A stretch of 64,000 nt of DNA from JAGVPT01 sp964642725 (GTDB lineage: Bacteria; Bacteroidota; Ignavibacteria; UBA10030; UBA8401), in NCBI GenBank assembly GCA_964642725.1, contig CAZXQG010000012.1, positions 1 to 64,000 of the forward strand, given 5' to 3'. Below are positions 60,605-64,000 of the stretch, piece by piece. The notes below the pieces were generated by a model, which had not been told where the DNA came from, searched no databases, and worked only from the letters and a program-made list of their open reading frames with translations. The first letter of the stretch is position 1, and each line of letters begins with the position of its first letter. A program made the translations under genes and the position numbers.

Positions 60605-61617
60605 CGGGCAGGCTCAATAATACTTTTGATGGTTTTCCCTTCCCTCTGGAGAGCAAGCGCATCAAGAACGCCGTCCAAAGGAAATTTATCAATCTGAAAT
60701 TTATCGATTCGTATTTTCCCGGCATGCAACAGTGCGATCGAACGCGAAAATGTGTTCGGATTGACATACGACCCGACAATAGTGAGTTCTTTAGAATAAA
60801 TCTGGTTCGGTTCGACAAAGATTTTTTCTCCGATCGGACAAACACCGAAGAATTCAACCGTCCCTCCCCGCCGTGCAAGTTCCAATGCAAATTGAGCTGT
60901 TTGAGGCTTGCCGACACACTCAATGACAACATCCGCGCCGACGCGCGTAGTGTCCATGATCGCACTTTTTGTGTCATCCTCCATCGGATTCAGAAGAAGA
61001 TCAGCGCCCAATTCAGCCGCAATGCGCCGCTTTTGCTGCTGAGGTTCGACGAGAATCGTGCGGACGGCTCCCGCGTTCTTGGCAAGCTGCAGCATAATCA
61101 AACCGATCGTTCCGCCCCCAATGATGACAACGGTGTCGCCCGAAAGGACATTGGCTCTGTCAATTCCGTGAACGGCGCACGAGACGGGTTCGACAAACGC
61201 CGCAGTCTCCGACGGCATGCCGTCCGGCAACATGTAGATCTGCTGCGCCGGCACATAGCAATACTCAGCCATTCCGCCGTCCTGGTCAACACCGAGAGCC
61301 CGCAGGTTCGCGCACAGATGAACAAGCCCCCGGCGGCAATAATAACAGACTCCGCAGGAAATATTCGGATCAACGGCGACATGCCCGCCGGCCACTATTC
61401 CATGAACGGCGATCCCGACATCTTCAATAACGCCGGTGAACTCATGGCCCAGCACAACCGGCGGAGAAGACCGCGAAGTCCCCTCCATAATGTGGACATC
61501 TGTACCGCACACGCCGCATGCCTGAACCTTGACAAGAACTTCGTTCGACATCAGCGTGCGTAACGGCGTCGACCGAACATTAAGAGAATGCGGTTTTTCA
61601 AAAAGTGCGACTTTCAT
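60601..61617 (-). CDS. Zinc-dependent medium-chain dehydrogenase (polyol/threonine dehydrogenase type)
   Basis: 338 residues. The catalytic-zinc Cys lies in VQACGVCGTDVHIMEG, the His/Glu in LGHEFTGVIEDVG, and the structural-zinc cysteines in CGVCYYCRRGLVHLC. The NAD-binding loop is VVIIGGGTIGLIMLQLAKNA. Members oxidise polyols (sorbitol, xylitol, mannitol) to ketoses or threonine to 2-amino-3-ketobutyrate. The position between the glycosidase-like gene (8 bases) and the PfkB kinase gene (4-base overlap) favours a sugar or polyol substrate. Exact substrate not readable. Confidence 0.82.
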   Translation of the reverse strand: MKVALFEKPHSLNVRSTPLRTLMSNEVLVKVQACGVCGTDVHIMEGTSRSSPPVVLGHEFTGVIEDVGIAVHGIVAGGHVAVDPNISCGVCYYCRRGLVHLCANLRALGVDQDGGMAEYCYVPAQQIYMLPDGMPSETAAFVEPVSCAVHGIDRANVLSGDTVVIIGGGTIGLIMLQLAKNAGAVRTILVEPQQQKRRIAAELGADLLLNPMEDDTKSAIMDTTRVGADVVIECVGKPQTAQFALELARRGGTVEFFGVCPIGEKIFVEPNQIYSKELTIVGSYVNPNTFSRSIALLHAGKIRIDKFQIDKFPLDGVLDALALQREGKTIKSIIEPAR

Positions 61618-61625
61618 TGCCTTCT

Positions 61626-64000
61626 TTAATAGATAATGCTAAGATGCTGTTTCTTCTCCGACCCAAGAAAATTCACTTCAAGTGTTTCGCCCCCGTTGCC
61701 GTTCGGCGAACGAAGGACGTTTTTCACAAGCTTTCCATCCACCATGATTGTCTTTGCTTTTTTTGTGCCGACGATCTTTGCCGATACTGCATGTCCCTGG
61801 AACGAAGAGACAACACAATCGAGCGATTTTGTTTTTGGACTGAACCGTGCACTATAAAGAACCGTGTTGATACTTTCGAGGTACGGAGTTCGAACGGCCC
61901 CAAATTCAATAGCGCTTTGCGTGGAATGGGCGGCGTCGAGCGGGAAGACCAACGACGAAACACTCCCATTGTCGCTCGTCCATGAATGAAGCGATTCCCC
62001 TTTCCCTTTTATAAGAATGTTTTTTTGTACACCGAAGGCAAGAGAGAAGCCGGCAGAATCGAAACCAGAGGGACGGGGTCTTGAGACCGACAGATTCCAT
62101 TCGTTTTCGGTGACGCCGAAGACCCGGTACAGCACGTTAAGGTAAAAACCGCCCGCCCACAGAAACGAAGGCTTATCGATCTTTCCAAAATCAGGCGACA
62201 ACGTATCGGCAAAACGGTATTCATACATCGCGGGCTGCCCCATCGGGCTCTCGGCAATCCCGTCGAGCGTAAGTGTTTTCTTCAACAACTCCACCGCTTC
62301 GTCGGTTCTTCCGCACGATTGCAACGCAAGGATGTACCACGCCGTGGAATGGGGCCAGACACCGCCGTTTGCGTACGCGTACGGAGCCCCTGCTTCGTTC
62401 CCCAACAATTTAAAATACGATATCATCGAGTCGGTATGAAAATCTGCCGGCGCAACGATGCGCACGCCGATGCGCCGATCGACAAGTTCCCTCCGGGCTG
62501 TGTTGAGAAGCTGCTTCGACCTGCCGTTATTCAGAACACCGTAAATAGGGGCGAGAAGCGAGCCGGCGTAATAATGAGAGTCGCGGTCCGTTCCGTTGAA
62601 GTTTGTGAGAAATTGCTGGCTGTCATCCCATAATCGCTGGTTCAGTATCTTCTGCATGTTATCCGCAGAAGTTTCAAGTTCAAGCAGATATTTACCGTCT
62701 CTTTCCCCGATTGCGGCGCTCACGTACGCAAAATCTCTGAGCGCCCGGATGGTAAGGATAGTCAGGTATGACCGGGGGCCTTCACGATTGCCGATGTCCC
62801 ACCAATCGGGATGCTTGGCATACATCAAGCCGTCTGCTTTGCGCTGGGTCAGAATCAGTTCAACGCTCTTGCTCATCAGCGGATAGAGGGCGTGCAGCGT
62901 TGCGGAGTCGAGGGAGTGCCGGTAATAGCTTGATGCGGTGAGAATGAACCAGAGATGATTCCAGTTATCGGGGCCGCAGAATTCTGTTTTGAAACCATCG
63001 TCGCGCCAGTAGTACGCATGAGGAATGACATCCTCTTTCGAGAGCGATGCAATGTAGAACAAGTCTCTCTTCACCCGCTGAAGATCAAAGTTGACAGCCC
63101 CAAGGTCTGTTAACAGCACGTCGTGTGTGAAGAAGAAGTTATATTCCGCCGGGCATGGCATCGGCACAATCTGTCCGTCAATGAAGTGAGCATTTGAAGC
63201 GATAAGTCCGCGCGCCCATACCGCCGAGCGGTCCAGCCATTGATCCCCGGTGATGAAATGCGATTCTTTTTCTGCTTTTTGAACGATGTAATTATCGTAC
63301 TCCTCGACTTCCTTCCGCCAGACTCCGGCGAGATAGCTCGTTCGTTTCTTTACCTCATCACGGGGACAGCTGCCGACAATCTGCACGATAACAAGGGTAT
63401 CGTTCGGTGCGATCTCGTTCCTGTATAAAAAAGCCGCAGCCGGCTGGCCGGGATTTGATTGCGTCATCAAAACTTGATTCAGCCGCGATGTCGAGTCGCT
63501 TATCCATTTCGATGTGCCGCTATCTGCCGCGGCAAGTTCTTTCGCCCCCGACGACCAGCTGAAAGGATGAACGCCGGCGTTTTCTACAAACACGCTTGTT
63601 TGTTTTGTTTGTAGATCATCAAAATGCGCAATGATCGCATCCGTCGTGCCGTCATACTCAGTCCAGGCAGAATCTTTTCGCGCGTATGTCTGACACGTCC
63701 GAAGGCTCAAGAGGAGATGAGTGTAGACTTCCACGGGAACCATCGCCCCGGAAATATTCTTAATCCTGAGACAAACCACCATCGCCGGCTGATTCATACA
63801 AAATTCGTACGAAAGAAAATATTCGAGCTTTGCTTCCTTCTTATGAAATGTTGTTTTGTGCGGGCTGAGAGTATAGTCCCACGGTTCCCTCCCAAGCCAC
63901 CGCTTCGCTTCCTGTCCCGCACGAACTCCGAGAGCAAAGGGCAAAGAATTACCACGTTTCCAGTAGTCGGTGCTGACGTCAATGCTGTTCGCTATTGGAT
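61626..64000 (-). CDS. (alpha/alpha)6 glycosidase-like enzyme, 5' end outside the window
   Basis: At least 790 residues; the frame stays open to the right edge (codons up to 64000 encode PIANSIDVSTDYWKRGNSLP before the first in-window TTG), so the start lies beyond it. A beta-sandwich part comes first (YFLSYEFCMNQPAMVVCLRI), then the toroid: AEYNFFFTHDVLLTDLGAVN, then DVIPHAYYWRDDGF and WNHLWFILTASSYYRHSLDS, later NGGVWPHSTAWYILALQSCG and FLWAGGFYLNVLYRVFG. This resembles glycogen-debranching (GDE_C/GH133), GH63-like or GH94-like enzymes. The family cannot be fixed by eye. It starts the visible part of the glycan operon, 8 bases before the dehydrogenase gene. Confidence 0.55.
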   Translation of the reverse strand, partial: PIANSIDVSTDYWKRGNSLPFALGVRAGQEAKRWLGREPWDYTLSPHKTTFHKKEAKLEYFLSYEFCMNQPAMVVCLRIKNISGAMVPVEVYTHLLLSLRTCQTYARKDSAWTEYDGTTDAIIAHFDDLQTKQTSVFVENAGVHPFSWSSGAKELAAADSGTSKWISDSTSRLNQVLMTQSNPGQPAAAFLYRNEIAPNDTLVIVQIVGSCPRDEVKKRTSYLAGVWRKEVEEYDNYIVQKAEKESHFITGDQWLDRSAVWARGLIASNAHFIDGQIVPMPCPAEYNFFFTHDVLLTDLGAVNFDLQRVKRDLFYIASLSKEDVIPHAYYWRDDGFKTEFCGPDNWNHLWFILTASSYYRHSLDSATLHALYPLMSKSVELILTQRKADGLMYAKHPDWWDIGNREGPRSYLTILTIRALRDFAYVSAAIGERDGKYLLELETSADNMQKILNQRLWDDSQQFLTNFNGTDRDSHYYAGSLLAPIYGVLNNGRSKQLLNTARRELVDRRIGVRIVAPADFHTDSMISYFKLLGNEAGAPYAYANGGVWPHSTAWYILALQSCGRTDEAVELLKKTLTLDGIAESPMGQPAMYEYRFADTLSPDFGKIDKPSFLWAGGFYLNVLYRVFGVTENEWNLSVSRPRPSGFDSAGFSLAFGVQKNILIKGKGESLHSWTSDNGSVSSLVFPLDAAHSTQSAIEFGAVRTPYLESINTVLYSARFSPKTKSLDCVVSSFQGHAVSAKIVGTKKAKTIMVDGKLVKNVLRSPNGNGGETLEVNFLGSEKKQHLSIIY

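Noticed and set aside
60580..61563. A 327-residue open frame on plus, antisense to the dehydrogenase gene
   Set aside because: It lies wholly opposite a gene with clear zinc and NAD motifs, shows no domain, and has the irregular composition of an antisense reading.

Overview
The window looks like a chromosomal piece of a Bacteroidota/Chlorobi-group bacterium, most likely of the Ignavibacteria type. The evidence is a secreted protein at 55078-58242 that ends in a type IX secretion sorting domain (motif NFPNPFNPSTTI, then a final ~80-residue sandwich). Visible Shine-Dalgarno sites (for example at gdhA and before the gene at 375) argue against a classical Bacteroides-like lineage. This taxonomic call is inference. 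No rRNA, tRNA, CRISPR array, phage or transposase gene was seen.

Layout. (1) 375-28687 is an envelope/extracellular polysaccharide locus. Apart from one GT-C-like gene at its left edge, it is a 26.7 kb block on the minus strand. It holds a polysaccharide deacetylase, four GT4, one GT2, two GT9 and one WecG/TagA-type transferase, a polyprenyl-phosphate sugar-phosphate transferase, a BY-kinase/Wzz co-polymerase, a short SLBB export protein, a Wzm/Wzt ABC exporter, an O-antigen-ligase-like protein, three methyltransferases, a sugar-1-phosphate nucleotidyltransferase and a low-molecular-weight tyrosine phosphatase. It also holds a hybrid 'histidine kinase' whose phosphoacceptor histidine is replaced by Asn. 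(2) 28961-37310 is a signalling region: a DUF2279-like protein, a minus-strand operon of an exported WD40-caspase protein, a DUF4384 protein and a CHASE2 cyclase, and a divergent exported TPR protein with a good promoter. (3) 37390-45651 holds a receiver/PEP-binding fusion protein, gdhA, pepT and an OPT-family peptide transporter. Together these suggest peptide uptake, tripeptide cleavage and glutamate metabolism. (4) 45934-50849 is a metal-homeostasis region: a CDF efflux pump on plus, and on minus a Cys-cluster exported protein, a TonB receptor, a YHS lipoprotein and a SafE-type membrane protein with a His/Met tail. Similar inverted repeats sit just before the CDF and Cys-cluster start codons. 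(5) 51041-64000 (open at the right edge) is a tightly spaced minus-strand glycan-utilisation operon: an (alpha/alpha)6 glycosidase-like enzyme (5' end outside the window), a Zn-dehydrogenase, a PfkB sugar kinase, two uncharacterised secreted proteins (one T9SS-sorted), a GH2 beta-mannosidase and a GH130 mannoside phosphorylase/hydrolase.

Between genes there is a population of short dispersed repeats: a 129-137 bp MITE-like element with imperfect terminal inverted repeats (46963-47091, 21293-21429, one end at 34-51), a 45-bp inverted pair flanking the CDF gene, and several hairpins. Most called starts are supported by operon geometry, with many ATGA overlaps. Functions are assigned by reading motifs by eye; no database search was run.
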